From Pseudomaricurvus hydrocarbonicus (GTDB taxonomy: Bacteria; Pseudomonadota; Gammaproteobacteria; Pseudomonadales; Cellvibrionaceae), in NCBI RefSeq assembly GCF_011602365.1, contig NZ_JAAONZ010000001.1, forward strand, positions 248,001 to 312,000: 64,000 nt of DNA. Reading direction: 5' to 3'. This document shows positions 47,152-55,955 of the stretch, piece after piece; the first letter of the stretch is position 1; every line of letters starts with the position of its first letter. Position numbers and translations under genes: made by a program. The notes beneath the pieces were generated by a model. The model saw only the letters and a program-made list of their open reading frames with translations. It made no database searches and was not told the DNA's origin.

Positions 47152-48084
47152 ATGGAGACATCCATGACGTTAAAGACAACCCAGAGCCACCCAAAGCCCT
47201 GGCTGCCCGTACACCTCCCGTTTAGCGCCCGCGCCCTGCTGAAGCGGCTTCTCACCCCGGGACCCGTGGAGCGAACGGTTGAGAGCAGCCCCCCGGCAAC
47301 ACACCTCTCGACCAACCGAGTCTGGCTGCCCGCGCTTCTGCTCCTGACACCGCTGTTTATGCACCCTGCCACAGCCAGCGAACTGACGCCCACTCAAACA
47401 GCCCCAAGTGACTCAGCGACAGTAACGCAAGCTGTAAAACTGCCCAAACCGTTCAAAGCGGTCTATGAAGCCAAATACGGCGGGCTGTCCGTTACCGCGA
47501 CCCGCACCCTCAGGTCTGTTGATGGCAACGCCATGGAACTTCGGTTCCTGGCCTCCTCGTGGCTGGCCAAGATCGAAGAAGTCAGCACCTTTACCTGGGG
47601 CACCGAAGGCCAACTGATACCACAGCACTATCTCTACAAACGCAGTGGCTTGGGTCGCGATCGCAACGCTGAGCTGAATTTCGACTGGCAGACCCAAAAG
47701 GTTGTCAACAATGTGCAAAACAAGCCCTGGACCATGCCAGTACCGAGCGACGCCCAGGATAAACTGAGCTACCAATTGCAGCTACGCCACGATGTTCACA
47801 ACCGTAAAACCGACATGAATTATCAAGTGGCCGACGGTGGGCGCATCAAACATTATCAGTTTGAAGTTCAGGGGGAAGAAGTATTAACCACCCCGGTTGG
47901 AAAGCTGAACACGACCCGGGTCAAGCGCATCCGTGACGACAATGAGCGCGTCACCATACTGTGGCTGGCCAATGACTGGGACCACCTGCTGATCCGAATC
48001 CAGCAGCAAGAAGAAGACGGGAAGCACTACGAAATCAATTTGGCCTCGGCTGAACTTAACGGCACACCCGTAAAAGGCTTTTAA
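47152..48084 (+). CDS. DUF3108 domain protein
   Basis: A 310-residue exported protein. A hydrophobic segment at about residues 65-80 (VWLPALLLLTPLFMHPATASE) looks like a signal peptide, but it is preceded by about 60 basic, proline-rich residues, so the true start may be further downstream even though no ATG is obvious there. The mature part (about 95-310) carries the DUF3108 core, including FKAVYEAKYGGLSVTATRTL. The family commonly follows purN; its function is unknown, probably envelope-related. Confidence 0.85.
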   Translation: METSMTLKTTQSHPKPWLPVHLPFSARALLKRLLTPGPVERTVESSPPATHLSTNRVWLPALLLLTPLFMHPATASELTPTQTAPSDSATVTQAVKLPKPFKAVYEAKYGGLSVTATRTLRSVDGNAMELRFLASSWLAKIEEVSTFTWGTEGQLIPQHYLYKRSGLGRDRNAELNFDWQTQKVVNNVQNKPWTMPVPSDAQDKLSYQLQLRHDVHNRKTDMNYQVADGGRIKHYQFEVQGEEVLTTPVGKLNTTRVKRIRDDNERVTILWLANDWDHLLIRIQQQEEDGKHYEINLASAELNGTPVKGF

Positions 48085-48153
48085 CCCTCGCGGCAGCCAC
48101 TGTTGCCCGGCCCACGGGCAAGCAACATCGCCGCATCAACCAAAGGCAAGACT

Positions 48154-48642
48154 ATGACCATCACCGCGAAAAAAGTGGCCAGCATCCACTATACCCTGAA
48201 GAACGAACAGGGCGATGTGCTCGACAGCTCCGAGGGTCAGGAGCCCCTGGTATACCTGCAAGGTTTCCAGAACCTCGTTCCGGGGCTGGAAAAAGCCCTG
48301 GAAGGTAAAACCGTAGGCGATACCGTCTCCGTGATCGTCGCTGCAGAAGAAGGCTACGGCGACAAAAACCCGGAACTGATTCAGGAACTGCCCCGCGACA
48401 TGTTCGGCGGCATTGAAGACATTGAAGTCGGCATGGCCTTCCACGCAGAAACCTCTGCGGGTCAGCAAGTCGTTGAAGTGATCGACGTCGACGGCGACAC
48501 GGTCACCATTGACGGCAACCACCCGCTGGCGGGCATTGACCTGCATTTTGACGTCGAGGTTCTGGAAATCCGCGACGCCACCGAAGAAGAGCTGCAGCAT
48601 GGCCACGTGCACGGTGCCGGCGGCTGCGGACACGATCACTAA
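48154..48642 (+). CDS. slyD: FKBP-type peptidyl-prolyl isomerase SlyD
   Basis: A 162-residue FKBP with the insert-in-flap chaperone domain. The start MTITAKKVASIHYTLKN, the GFQNLVPGLEKALEGKTVGD core and the GNHPLAGIDLHFDVEV segment define SlyD; the short C-terminal GHVHGAGGCGHDH is a reduced version of the metal-binding tail that in E. coli delivers nickel to hydrogenase. The frame extends to 48103, but ATG 48154 is the family start. A long hairpin follows the stop. Confidence 0.95.
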   Translation: MTITAKKVASIHYTLKNEQGDVLDSSEGQEPLVYLQGFQNLVPGLEKALEGKTVGDTVSVIVAAEEGYGDKNPELIQELPRDMFGGIEDIEVGMAFHAETSAGQQVVEVIDVDGDTVTIDGNHPLAGIDLHFDVEVLEIRDATEEELQHGHVHGAGGCGHDH

Positions 48643-48654
48643 GCAATTAGTGGC

Positions 48655-48708
48655 GAGTGGCCAGGAAAAGAAAGGAGACTAGATGTCTCCACACTTTTCC
48701 AGCCACTC
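48655..48708 (+). other. Compound hairpin after slyD
   Basis: Nested inverted repeats: GAGTGGC (48655-48661) with GCCACTC (48702-48708), GGAAAAG (48664-48670) with CTTTTCC (48694-48700), and GGAGAC (48674-48679) with GTCTCC (48685-48690). Together they form one long interrupted stem 12 nt past the slyD stop. There is no T-tract, so it is more likely a 3'-end stabiliser or bidirectional block than a canonical terminator. Confidence 0.7.
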
Positions 48709-48715
48709 ATCACTC

Positions 48716-48764
48716 GTTTCTAGTTTCTAGTTTCTAGTTTCTAGTTTCTAGTTTCTAGTTTCTC
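48716..48764. repeat. 7-bp tandem array (GTTTCTA)
   Basis: Six perfect copies of GTTTCTA (48716-48757) plus one imperfect copy (GTTTCTC, 48758-48764), ending one base before the stop codon of the zinc-ribbon gene. Each junction forms CTAG. The number of copies probably varies by slippage. Confidence 0.92.
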
Positions 48765-48765
48765 A

Positions 48766-48951
48766 TTATTGAGCCTGGACCTTGCGCTCGCCACAGCGCT
48801 GACATTGATAGATCGTCACCAGCTTCCCCTGCTTGACGTCAAATTGTTTGTCCTGCACCACCTTCCACTTGTGGAAGCCACTTCGGCACAACGTTTTTCC
48901 TTTGTGCTTTTCGGCCGCCGTTGGCCGCTTGAACTTGATTACATCACCCAC
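48766..48951 (-). CDS. Small conserved zinc-ribbon protein
   Basis: A 61-residue protein with MGDVIKFKRPTAAEKHKGKTLC at the N-terminus, a CxxxxxH pattern (CRSGFHKW) and a C-terminal CQRCGE, forming a plausible single zinc site. Similar small proteins are conserved in pseudomonads. Function unknown. It is convergent with slyD, and the heptamer array lies immediately after its stop. Confidence 0.82.
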   Translation of the reverse strand: MGDVIKFKRPTAAEKHKGKTLCRSGFHKWKVVQDKQFDVKQGKLVTIYQCQRCGERKVQAQ

Positions 48952-49183
48952 AAAACTGCCCCTGCTGCCAATAATTTGCCCCGTATTTGCCCTTCCCCGC
49001 AGGCAGATTCAACCGCCCTCGGAGGGAGCCGACCCGGAAGTTGTCCACAGCCACTTACGACACCTCTGCCAAACCTGTTGAGTCCCCCTCCGGCCTGCCT
49101 GGACAAGCACTTTTGAGCGCAGTTTACCACGCCACACCCCCCTCTCGAGCCAAATTTTGCTCAAGCTTTGCTCAACACCAAAA

Positions 49184-49230
49184 CACAACATCTAGTGGTG
49201 CACCCAAAACAAACCACAAGATAGATAGTG
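49184..49230. promoter_or_regulatory. Candidate tandem NrdR boxes
   Basis: CACAACATCTAGTG (49184-49197) and CACAAGATAGATAGTG (49215-49230) both resemble the NrdR box as I recall it (ACAnnATATnnTGT-like dyad), and start 31 bp apart, the spacing of three helical turns usual for NrdR pairs. The second is two bases longer than the 14-bp form. Confidence 0.45.
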
Positions 49231-49356
49231 AATATAAAAAATATTTTATAGAGACAAAAGTTATAAGACACGGTTTTTATGCGTTTTTAGCTGCCAAGCT
49301 AAGCCTAGTCTGAGTTGCGAGATTAGTGATTACTGACATGAGGATTTACACACACT

Positions 49357-49365
49357 TTATCCACA
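49357..49365 (+). promoter_or_regulatory. DnaA box upstream of nrdA
   Basis: TTATCCACA is an exact match to the DnaA consensus TTWTNCACA. A near-match TTGTCCACA lies at 49041-49049. DnaA regulates nrdAB in E. coli through such boxes; the 530-nt distance to the start codon here is long. Confidence 0.6.
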
Positions 49366-49894
49366 AGAAATCACCAGTGTTATCGCCTTGCAATCGGGTC
49401 CATACCGCTTTATCTTGTACTCAACGACTGAAACACCCCAAGATGTAGGGGTAAACGATCAGCCCCTGCGCAAAATAGCGCTTAGGCACACCGGTATAGA
49501 AGTCCCGGTAAATAGATACTCGGAAAGTAGCAAACGGATGAGCCGCACCGAAAGTATTGGGCAGGCATCGCTCTAGCGGCACGTCCGTGTCATTTCCAAT
49601 GAGCACCGCGAAGCAGTTTCGCTTTTTGGTCGTCCGAAACACCAGCACCACAACATATAGACACAGCATTTAGCGATACCGATTTACCAGACAGTGACTT
49701 TGACTTTAGTTTACCCAAATGCAATGCATGACGTATTAAGCAGCAACCCCATCGAGATAGTCCTTTCGGCCCCGGGCCGCAAGCGGAGTATTTCACCAGC
49801 TGCTTCTCAGGCGTCTTAACTATTTTTAAACCCTGTTTGACAAAGTGACACCTCAATAACCACCTAAAACCATGCACCATACGCGGAGACGTAC

Positions 49895-52804
49895 ATGCAC
49901 ACTGATTCTGATGTGACAGCAACCTCAGCACCAGCCAGCTCCACACAAACAAGCCCCAGCAGCACTACTACGGTATCTGCGACAACCCCGGGTCAACTGC
50001 GCGTCATCAAGCGCAACGGCACGGTAGTGCCTTATGATGACGGAAAAATATCCGTTGCCATGACCAAAGCCTTTCTTGCCGTTGAAGGCGGCACCGCCGC
50101 CGCCTCAAGCCGTGTGCATGAGACCGTTGCCTCACTGACCAGTCAGATCTCAGCAACCTTTAAACGTCGCATGCCTTCCGGTGGCACCATCCACATTGAA
50201 GACATTCAGGATCAGGTTGAACTGATTCTGATGCGTTCCGGCGAACAAAAGATTGCCCGTGACTACGTCCTTTACCGCGAAGAACACGCCCGCATGCGTG
50301 CCAGCAACAAAGTAGCGGCCCCCGACGCGGAATACCCATCCATGAACGTCGTAATGCCCGACGGTCAGCTGCAGCCGCTGGACATTGCCCGCGTGCGCAC
50401 AGTGGTGCAGGAAGCCTGTGCCGACCTGACCGGCGTTGAGCCCAAAGCAATTCTCGACGAAGCCATGCGCAATCTCTACGATGGCGTCTCGCTGGTGGAC
50501 GTCAATACCTCACTGGTGATCACCGCCCGCACGCTGGTGGAAAAAGAGCCTAATTATTCCTACGCCACCGCCCGCCTGCTGCTGGATAAGCTGCGCACTG
50601 AAGCCCTGAATTTTATGGGTCTGGCGTTGACCGCGACGCAAACCGACATGGAAACCCTGTACGCACAGGCCCTGCCGGCTTACATCCAGAAAGGTGTTGA
50701 ACTGCAACTGTTGGCTCCCAATCTGCTCGATTACGACCTGGTCAAACTGGGTGCCGCTCTGGACGCATCCGGCGACCTGCAGTTTAGCTACCTGGGTCTG
50801 CAAACCCTGTACGACCGCTACTTCATCCATACCGAAGAAGGCGTTCGCTTCGAATTGCCACAAGTGTTCTTTATGCGTGTGGCCATGGGCCTGGCTTACG
50901 AAGAAGCCAATCGCGAAGAACGCGCCATCGAATTCTACAAGCTGCTCAGTTCGTTCGATTACATGAGCTCTACCCCCACCCTGTTTAACGCCGGTACCCT
51001 GCGTCCCCAGCTGTCTTCCTGCTACCTGACCACGGTGCCTGATGATCTGCACGGTATTTACGGTGCGATCCAAGACAACGCCATGCTCTCTAAGTTTGCT
51101 GGTGGACTGGGTAACGACTGGACACCCGTACGCTCTCTGGGCGCCTACATCAAAGGCACCAACGGCAAGTCTCAGGGTGTTGTGCCCTTCCTGAAAGTGG
51201 CCAACGACACCGCGGTGGCCGTAAACCAGGGTGGCAAGCGCAAGGGCGCCGTCTGTGCCTATCTGGAAACCTGGCACCTGGACATTGAAGAATTCCTCGA
51301 GTTGCGCAAGAACACCGGTGATGACCGTCGTCGCACCCACGACATGAACACCGCCAACTGGGTACCGGACTTGTTCATGAAGCGTGTGTTTGATGACCAG
51401 TCATGGACGCTGTTCTCACCCAACGATGTACCCGAACTGCACGACCTCTACGGTCAGGCGTTCCAGGAAAAATACGAAGAGTACGAGCGCAAGGCGGCCA
51501 ACGGTGAAGTCCGTATCTTCAAAACCGTGAAAGCCCTCGATCTGTGGCGCAAGATGCTGGGCATGCTGTTTGAAACCGGCCACCCATGGGTCACCTTTAA
51601 AGATGCCTGTAACCTGCGCAGCCCGCAGCAGCACGTGGGTGTGGTTCACTCCTCCAACCTGTGCACCGAGATCACCCTGAACACCACCGCCGGTGACGAA
51701 ATTGCCGTGTGTAACCTGGGTTCAGTCAACCTGGCACAGCACATCGTCGACGGTCAGCTGGACATGACCAAACTGGAAAGCACCGTGCGCACCGCTGTGC
51801 GTATGCTGGATAACGTGATCGACATCAACTACTACTCGGTGGAAGCGGCACGCACCTCCAACATGCGTCACCGTCCAGTTGGTCTGGGTCTGATGGGCTT
51901 CCAGGACGCCTTGTACAAAATGGGCTACGCCTACAGCTCCGAAGACGCGGTTGAATTTGCCGATCGCTCCATGGAAGCGATCAGCTTCTTCGCCATCGAC
52001 GCCTCCAGCGAACTGGCCAAAGAGCGCGGCGCCTACTCTTCGTTTGATGGCTCGCTGTGGAGCAAGGGTATCCTGCCTATCGACTCCATCGAGTTACTGG
52101 CTCAGAACCGCGGCGAGAAATACATCAGCGTCGACCGCAGCCAGACTTTGGCGTGGGACACCTTGCGTGACAAGGTCAAAACCCAGGGCATGCGCAACTC
52201 GAACGTGATGGCAATTGCTCCAACAGCCACCATTGCCAACATCACCGGCGTGTCGCAATCCATTGAGCCGACTTACCAGAACCTGTACGTGAAATCGAAC
52301 CTGTCCGGTGAATTCACCGTGGTGAACCCATATCTGGTGCGCGACCTGAAAGAACGCGGCCTGTGGGATTCGGTCATGGTTAACGACCTGAAGTACTACG
52401 AGGGTTCCGTGCAAAAGATCGACCGCATCCCGGCCGACCTGAAAGCCCGCTACTCCACTGCGTTCGAAGTTGAACCGCGCTGGATTGTGGAAGCGGCCAG
52501 CCGTCGCCAGAAGTGGATCGATCAGGCGCAAAGTTTAAACCTGTATATTGCCGGCGCTAACGGCAAGAAACTGGACATCACTTATCGCATGGCGTGGTTC
52601 CACGGCCTGAAGACCACGTACTACCTGCGTGCTCTGTCGGCCACCACCACCGAGAAGTCCACCATTGAAAGCGGCACACTGAACGCGGTTTCCTCCGCCG
52701 CCGCGGCGCCTGTAACCAGTGCGGCTCCGGCCACCGAGCCACAGGCAGCCCCGGTACCACTGGCTTGCTCGCTGGACGATCCGGACTGTGAGGCGTGTCA
52801 GTAA
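49895..52804 (+). CDS. nrdA: Ribonucleotide reductase class Ia, alpha subunit
   Basis: A 969-residue catalytic subunit reducing ribonucleoside diphosphates to deoxynucleotides. A Ser/Thr/Ala leader (1-33) precedes an ATP-cone (about 34-125, VIKRNGTVVPYDDGKIS) and a second, less conserved cone (about 145-235), the doubled arrangement known from Pseudomonas. The ten-stranded barrel follows with LSSCYLTTV, the active-site NLCTEITLNT and the radical-transfer tyrosines near YQNLYVKSNLSG. The C-terminal CEAC pair (965, 968) accepts electrons from thioredoxin or glutaredoxin. GGAG precedes the ATG. Confidence 0.98.
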   Translation: MHTDSDVTATSAPASSTQTSPSSTTTVSATTPGQLRVIKRNGTVVPYDDGKISVAMTKAFLAVEGGTAAASSRVHETVASLTSQISATFKRRMPSGGTIHIEDIQDQVELILMRSGEQKIARDYVLYREEHARMRASNKVAAPDAEYPSMNVVMPDGQLQPLDIARVRTVVQEACADLTGVEPKAILDEAMRNLYDGVSLVDVNTSLVITARTLVEKEPNYSYATARLLLDKLRTEALNFMGLALTATQTDMETLYAQALPAYIQKGVELQLLAPNLLDYDLVKLGAALDASGDLQFSYLGLQTLYDRYFIHTEEGVRFELPQVFFMRVAMGLAYEEANREERAIEFYKLLSSFDYMSSTPTLFNAGTLRPQLSSCYLTTVPDDLHGIYGAIQDNAMLSKFAGGLGNDWTPVRSLGAYIKGTNGKSQGVVPFLKVANDTAVAVNQGGKRKGAVCAYLETWHLDIEEFLELRKNTGDDRRRTHDMNTANWVPDLFMKRVFDDQSWTLFSPNDVPELHDLYGQAFQEKYEEYERKAANGEVRIFKTVKALDLWRKMLGMLFETGHPWVTFKDACNLRSPQQHVGVVHSSNLCTEITLNTTAGDEIAVCNLGSVNLAQHIVDGQLDMTKLESTVRTAVRMLDNVIDINYYSVEAARTSNMRHRPVGLGLMGFQDALYKMGYAYSSEDAVEFADRSMEAISFFAIDASSELAKERGAYSSFDGSLWSKGILPIDSIELLAQNRGEKYISVDRSQTLAWDTLRDKVKTQGMRNSNVMAIAPTATIANITGVSQSIEPTYQNLYVKSNLSGEFTVVNPYLVRDLKERGLWDSVMVNDLKYYEGSVQKIDRIPADLKARYSTAFEVEPRWIVEAASRRQKWIDQAQSLNLYIAGANGKKLDITYRMAWFHGLKTTYYLRALSATTTEKSTIESGTLNAVSSAAAAPVTSAAPATEPQAAPVPLACSLDDPDCEACQ

Positions 52805-52817
52805 CTGAGCGCCGGAC

Positions 52818-52855
52818 ACTGAAAGCGAGAGGCGACAACCGCCTCTCCTTTCAGT
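52818..52855 (+). other. Strong hairpin between nrdA and nrdB
   Basis: ACTGAAAGCGAGAGGCG (52818-52834) pairs with CGCCTCTCCTTTCAGT (52840-52855): 16 bp with one bulged C and a 5-nt loop. It begins 14 nt after the nrdA stop and lacks a T-tract. It may stabilise or process the message to set the NrdA to NrdB ratio. Confidence 0.8.
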
Positions 52856-52943
52856 CAGTCTCAAGCTGAGACACACAAACGAACCATTGAAAACACTGTC
52901 AAAGAAAAATAATAACAAAGACCAAACATTAAGGATTTGAAAC

Positions 52944-54191
52944 ATGCTGAGTTGGGACGATTACCAAGACGAAGCCACAACTGCACCACCGAGGGCTCCA
53001 CAAAAAGCGGCACCTGAACAACCTGCCCCTGTCGCACAAGCGGCTGAGCCAGAAGCAGCACCTGCTGCCAGCAAACGCCCTGCCGCTCCAGTGGGCAGCG
53101 CAGTAGAACGTGCACGTGAAGCCATTGCTGACCTGGATCCGGCCCCCGGTCTTGAAGAATTGGAAATGGGCGCTGCCCGCGTTGCCGTTGATGAAAAGCG
53201 CATGATCAACTGTCGCGCCGACGTCAACCAGCTGGTGCCATTCAAATACGATTGGGCCTGGCAGAAATACCTGGATGGCTGTGCCAACCACTGGATGCCG
53301 CAGGAAGTGAACATGACGGCGGACATCTCCCTGTGGAAAAGCAAAGACGGCCTGACCGAGGACGAGCGCCGCATCATTATGCGTTCCCTGGGCTACTTCT
53401 CCACCGCCGACAGTCTGGTAGCCAACAACCTGATTCTGGCCATCTATCGCCACATCACCAACCCGGAAGCGCGTCAGTACCTGTTGCGCCAGGCGTTTGA
53501 AGAGGCCATCCACACCCACGCCTACCAATACTGTGTAGAGTCGCTGGGCATGGACGAAGGCGAAGTCTTCAACATGTACCGCGAAGTGCCTTCCGTCGCC
53601 AAGAAAGCCGCCTGGAGCATCAACCACACCCAGGGACTGTCGAGCCCGGAATTCAAAACCGGCACCCCGGAAACGGATCAGGAGTTGCTGCGCAACCTGA
53701 TTGGCTTCTACGCGGTAACTGAAGGTATTTTCTTCTACTGTGGCTTCACCCAGATCCTGTCCATGGGCCGCCGCAACAAGATGACCGGTGTTGCCGAGCA
53801 GTTTCAGTACATTCTGCGTGACGAATCCATGCACCTGAACTTTGGTATCGATGTCATCAACCAGATCAAACTGGAAAACCCCCACCTGTGGACAGAAGAG
53901 TTCAAACAGGAAGTGGTGCAGATGATTCTGGAAGGCACCGAACTGGAAATCGCCTACGCCCGCGACTCCATGCCGCGCGGTGTACTGGGCATGAACGCCG
54001 CTATGATGGAAGAATATTTGCAGTTCATTGCGAACCGTCGCCTGGCACAACTGGGGCTCGCCGAGCAGTTCCCGGGCGTACAGAATCCGTTCCCGTGGAT
54101 GAGCGAAATCATGGACTTGCGGAAAGAAAAGAACTTCTTTGAAACTCGTGTGATTGAGTATCAAACAGGTGGGGCACTGAGCTGGGATTAA
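52944..54191 (+). CDS. nrdB: Ribonucleotide reductase class Ia, beta subunit
   Basis: A 415-residue ferritin-like subunit housing the diiron-tyrosyl radical cofactor. The first 60 or so residues are a disordered Ala/Pro-rich extension beginning [10 protein letters not shown]. The core carries the metal-ligand helices [11 protein letters not shown] and DESMHLNFG, and the C-terminal GGALSWD provides the tail that docks into NrdA. AAGGA precedes the ATG. It forms an operon with nrdA. The N- and C-terminal LSWD echo each other, an oddity without known meaning. Confidence 0.97.
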   Translation: MLSWDDYQDEATTAPPRAPQKAAPEQPAPVAQAAEPEAAPAASKRPAAPVGSAVERAREAIADLDPAPGLEELEMGAARVAVDEKRMINCRADVNQLVPFKYDWAWQKYLDGCANHWMPQEVNMTADISLWKSKDGLTEDERRIIMRSLGYFSTADSLVANNLILAIYRHITNPEARQYLLRQAFEEAIHTHAYQYCVESLGMDEGEVFNMYREVPSVAKKAAWSINHTQGLSSPEFKTGTPETDQELLRNLIGFYAVTEGIFFYCGFTQILSMGRRNKMTGVAEQFQYILRDESMHLNFGIDVINQIKLENPHLWTEEFKQEVVQMILEGTELEIAYARDSMPRGVLGMNAAMMEEYLQFIANRRLAQLGLAEQFPGVQNPFPWMSEIMDLRKEKNFFETRVIEYQTGGALSWD

Positions 54192-54226
54192 GAACCGACA
54201 AGCCGGTTTAAATCACCGAAAGGCCT

Positions 54227-54252
54227 AAAGTCAGGTGCCCGCGCCTGACTTT
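54227..54252 (+). terminator. Hairpin after nrdB
   Basis: AAAGTCAGG (54227-54235) pairs perfectly with CCTGACTTT (54244-54252) across an 8-nt loop, 35 nt past the nrdB stop. Only three T end the stem, so it is a weak intrinsic terminator. Confidence 0.6.
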
Positions 54253-54423
54253 GACCAGCACTTTGCGCTGGGATTAAACAGCCATCAGCTGATGACTGTT
54301 GCAGTTAATCCCCCGAAACACGGCCGACCGCAGGTCAGCCATGTTTCACGGTTTAATCAGAACTGGGCAGCAACAACACCATGCGCCTCAATGTCTGCCA
54401 ACAATAAAACCAAGGGGTAATCG

Positions 54424-54642
54424 ATGACACACAACCACTCTTCAGAAAGTGATCTGCTGACACAGGAAGATCTCCTGATCGCACTCGACCAATTACATCA
54501 GACCGTTGAAGTCATGGCTGCCGTGATAAAGCGCCTGCAACGCGATGTCAGCCGATCCCTGCCCTCTCTCGCCAAGTCCGACCATCAAGCGTCTCCCGCG
54601 GCGTTCGATTTTGACAGTCTGACGGACACCAACAGGCATTAG
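54424..54642 (+). CDS. Small hypothetical protein after nrdB
   Basis: A 72-residue, mostly helical protein (LLTQEDLLIALDQLHQTVEV, then MAAVIKRLQRDV) with polar ends and no signal peptide or metal motif. AAGGGG at about 54413-54418 and the clean frame in an otherwise empty gap support it as real. I do not recognise a family. It may belong to the nrdAB neighbourhood or to the next two genes. Confidence 0.55.
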   Translation: MTHNHSSESDLLTQEDLLIALDQLHQTVEVMAAVIKRLQRDVSRSLPSLAKSDHQASPAAFDFDSLTDTNRH

Positions 54643-54796
54643 GGGCTCACCCCAACAGCTGGCCCGAGTAGAAACACCGAACCCTGCTCAGGCGTGTGAC
54701 TATGCCCCTGTTCCGGCCTGACAAAGCGAGCGCTAATGGGATGTTGATTGGCGCTATAACACCTATAACAAAACCGCAATCCCGGAGATTGATACC

Positions 54797-55201
54797 GTGA
54801 GTGGACTGCCAACACCTATGCGCAGCGCTGTTTTAGAACCTGCCATCAACACCTATTCTGCCAACCATAAATACAAACAGCTGGCACGAATTGTCGGTCA
54901 CCTGAGGAATGACCTGCACCTGCAACAACCCAGGCTCGCCATGCCCACCACGGCCATGATCGAGCACCTGCTGTTCAACTGCCCCCTGTCTCTGCTCAAC
55001 GGCGATGACTGGCAGAAGATCATTACTGATGTCCTGCAATACCTGATTTCTCAGCTGGACCCTTTAAAATACACGGACGACCTGTTTTTACGCTACGATT
55101 GCGATCAACCACTGTTCCCCAACGAAGAGCTGTTTGACCAGCAAGACGCCTACCTGTTCGCCCAGACCCTTCTGCAACAGCAGCAAATAGATTTTGTTTA
55201 G
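54797..55201 (+). CDS. Hypothetical protein
   Basis: A 134-residue soluble, largely helical protein of unknown function, with no signal peptide or catalytic motif evident (IEHLLFNCPLSLLNGDDWQ in the middle; an acidic and Gln-rich end). The start is a GTG at 54797 preceded by GGAG at 54783-54786; an ATG at 54818 is an alternative. It lies 78 nt before another small gene on the same strand. Confidence 0.65.
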   Translation: MSGLPTPMRSAVLEPAINTYSANHKYKQLARIVGHLRNDLHLQQPRLAMPTTAMIEHLLFNCPLSLLNGDDWQKIITDVLQYLISQLDPLKYTDDLFLRYDCDQPLFPNEELFDQQDAYLFAQTLLQQQQIDFV

Positions 55202-55278
55202 TGGTATGAAAATAAATTTAGAACGAGGTTTGCCACACTAATGACACACACCATCCGCGCCGGCCGGTGTAGCCACCC

Positions 55279-55767
55279 ATGACTGAACTCTCTCCCTGGC
55301 AAGCCCTGCTGGCCCAGTTGGATGGTCAACGTCCGACCAGCCTGCTCTGTTGCAGCCAAACGGACCAGCCAGCGTTGCAGGACTGGTGCGAGCATCATGA
55401 TTGCCAACTCACACACATCGACTCCTTCCAGCAGCTGGAAAACCTGGGGCGATTTGACTGTGTCATCATCGCAGACTGGCTGGAACATTTGACCGGCAGC
55501 TCGGCGACGAGCCCCTCCCCAATGGGCGTACAACTGTTGGCCCGGCTCAGGAACCTCCACTCACACGCTATCTGGCTATTGATACCGGGAGTCGCCCCCC
55601 AACCCAAACCGGAGCTGATTGCACTGGGCTTCCAACGCCTGCACGCTTTTGCCGGGAAAAATCTGGAATGCTACGGCTACAATCTGGACCGCTACAACCA
55701 CAAGCGTGAGTGGAATACCCCCAGGTACTGGGCCAATCCCGAAAACTGGGGAAAATATTGGTGGTGA
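55279..55767 (+). CDS. Conserved hypothetical protein, possibly DUF6231
   Basis: A 162-residue soluble protein with a Rossmann-like beginning (RPTSLLCCSQTDQPALQDW, then FDCVIIADWLEHL) that resembles the first half of a methyltransferase fold without its glycine loop, and a striking aromatic C-terminus (WNTPRYWANPENWGKYWW). From memory this end is typical of a pseudomonad family, perhaps DUF6231. Function unknown. It is convergent with the collagen-like gene. Confidence 0.75.
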   Translation: MTELSPWQALLAQLDGQRPTSLLCCSQTDQPALQDWCEHHDCQLTHIDSFQQLENLGRFDCVIIADWLEHLTGSSATSPSPMGVQLLARLRNLHSHAIWLLIPGVAPQPKPELIALGFQRLHAFAGKNLECYGYNLDRYNHKREWNTPRYWANPENWGKYWW

Positions 55768-55955
55768 TCAATGATCAATCTTGGCGGCTCAGAATCCGGA
55801 TGCACGCTGAGGTGCACTGCGAGACGCTTCCGGGATGAGGCACAACCAGGGTAAGACCAGAACAAAGAGGAGACTGCAACCGGGCAGAAGACGACTGCCA
55901 AGCTGAAATTAACGGCCCCTGTCTATTGCAGCCAGGGGGGTACTGATGGGGCCAA

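Larger units (their letters stand above)
48952..49894. other. Long gene-free leader region of nrdA
   Basis: About 940 nt with no credible gene, AT-richer than its surroundings from about 49180 to 49720. It holds an NrdR-box-like pair (49184-49197, 49215-49230), an AT-rich palindrome-like tract (49233-49250) that could include a -10, and a perfect DnaA box (49357-49365). The distance to the nrdA start suggests a long leader or a second, nearer promoter that I could not place. Confidence 0.6.

Noticed and set aside
48716-48764. Heptamer array as a CRISPR or telomere-like element
   Set aside because: Units are 7 bp without spacers and lie in mid-chromosome context.
49895-49994. Frameshift or misplaced start at the nrdA N-terminus
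   Set aside because: The Ser/Thr-rich leader is low complexity but the frame is clean, GGAG precedes the ATG, and the ATP-cone follows directly.
50510-51340. 276-codon frame antisense to nrdA
   Set aside because: Wholly inside nrdA on the other strand, composition typical of a reverse-strand shadow.
52929-54164. 411-codon open frame antisense to nrdB
   Set aside because: It mirrors the codon periodicity of nrdB, has no recognisable domain and no separate upstream signals; a shadow of a GC-rich gene.
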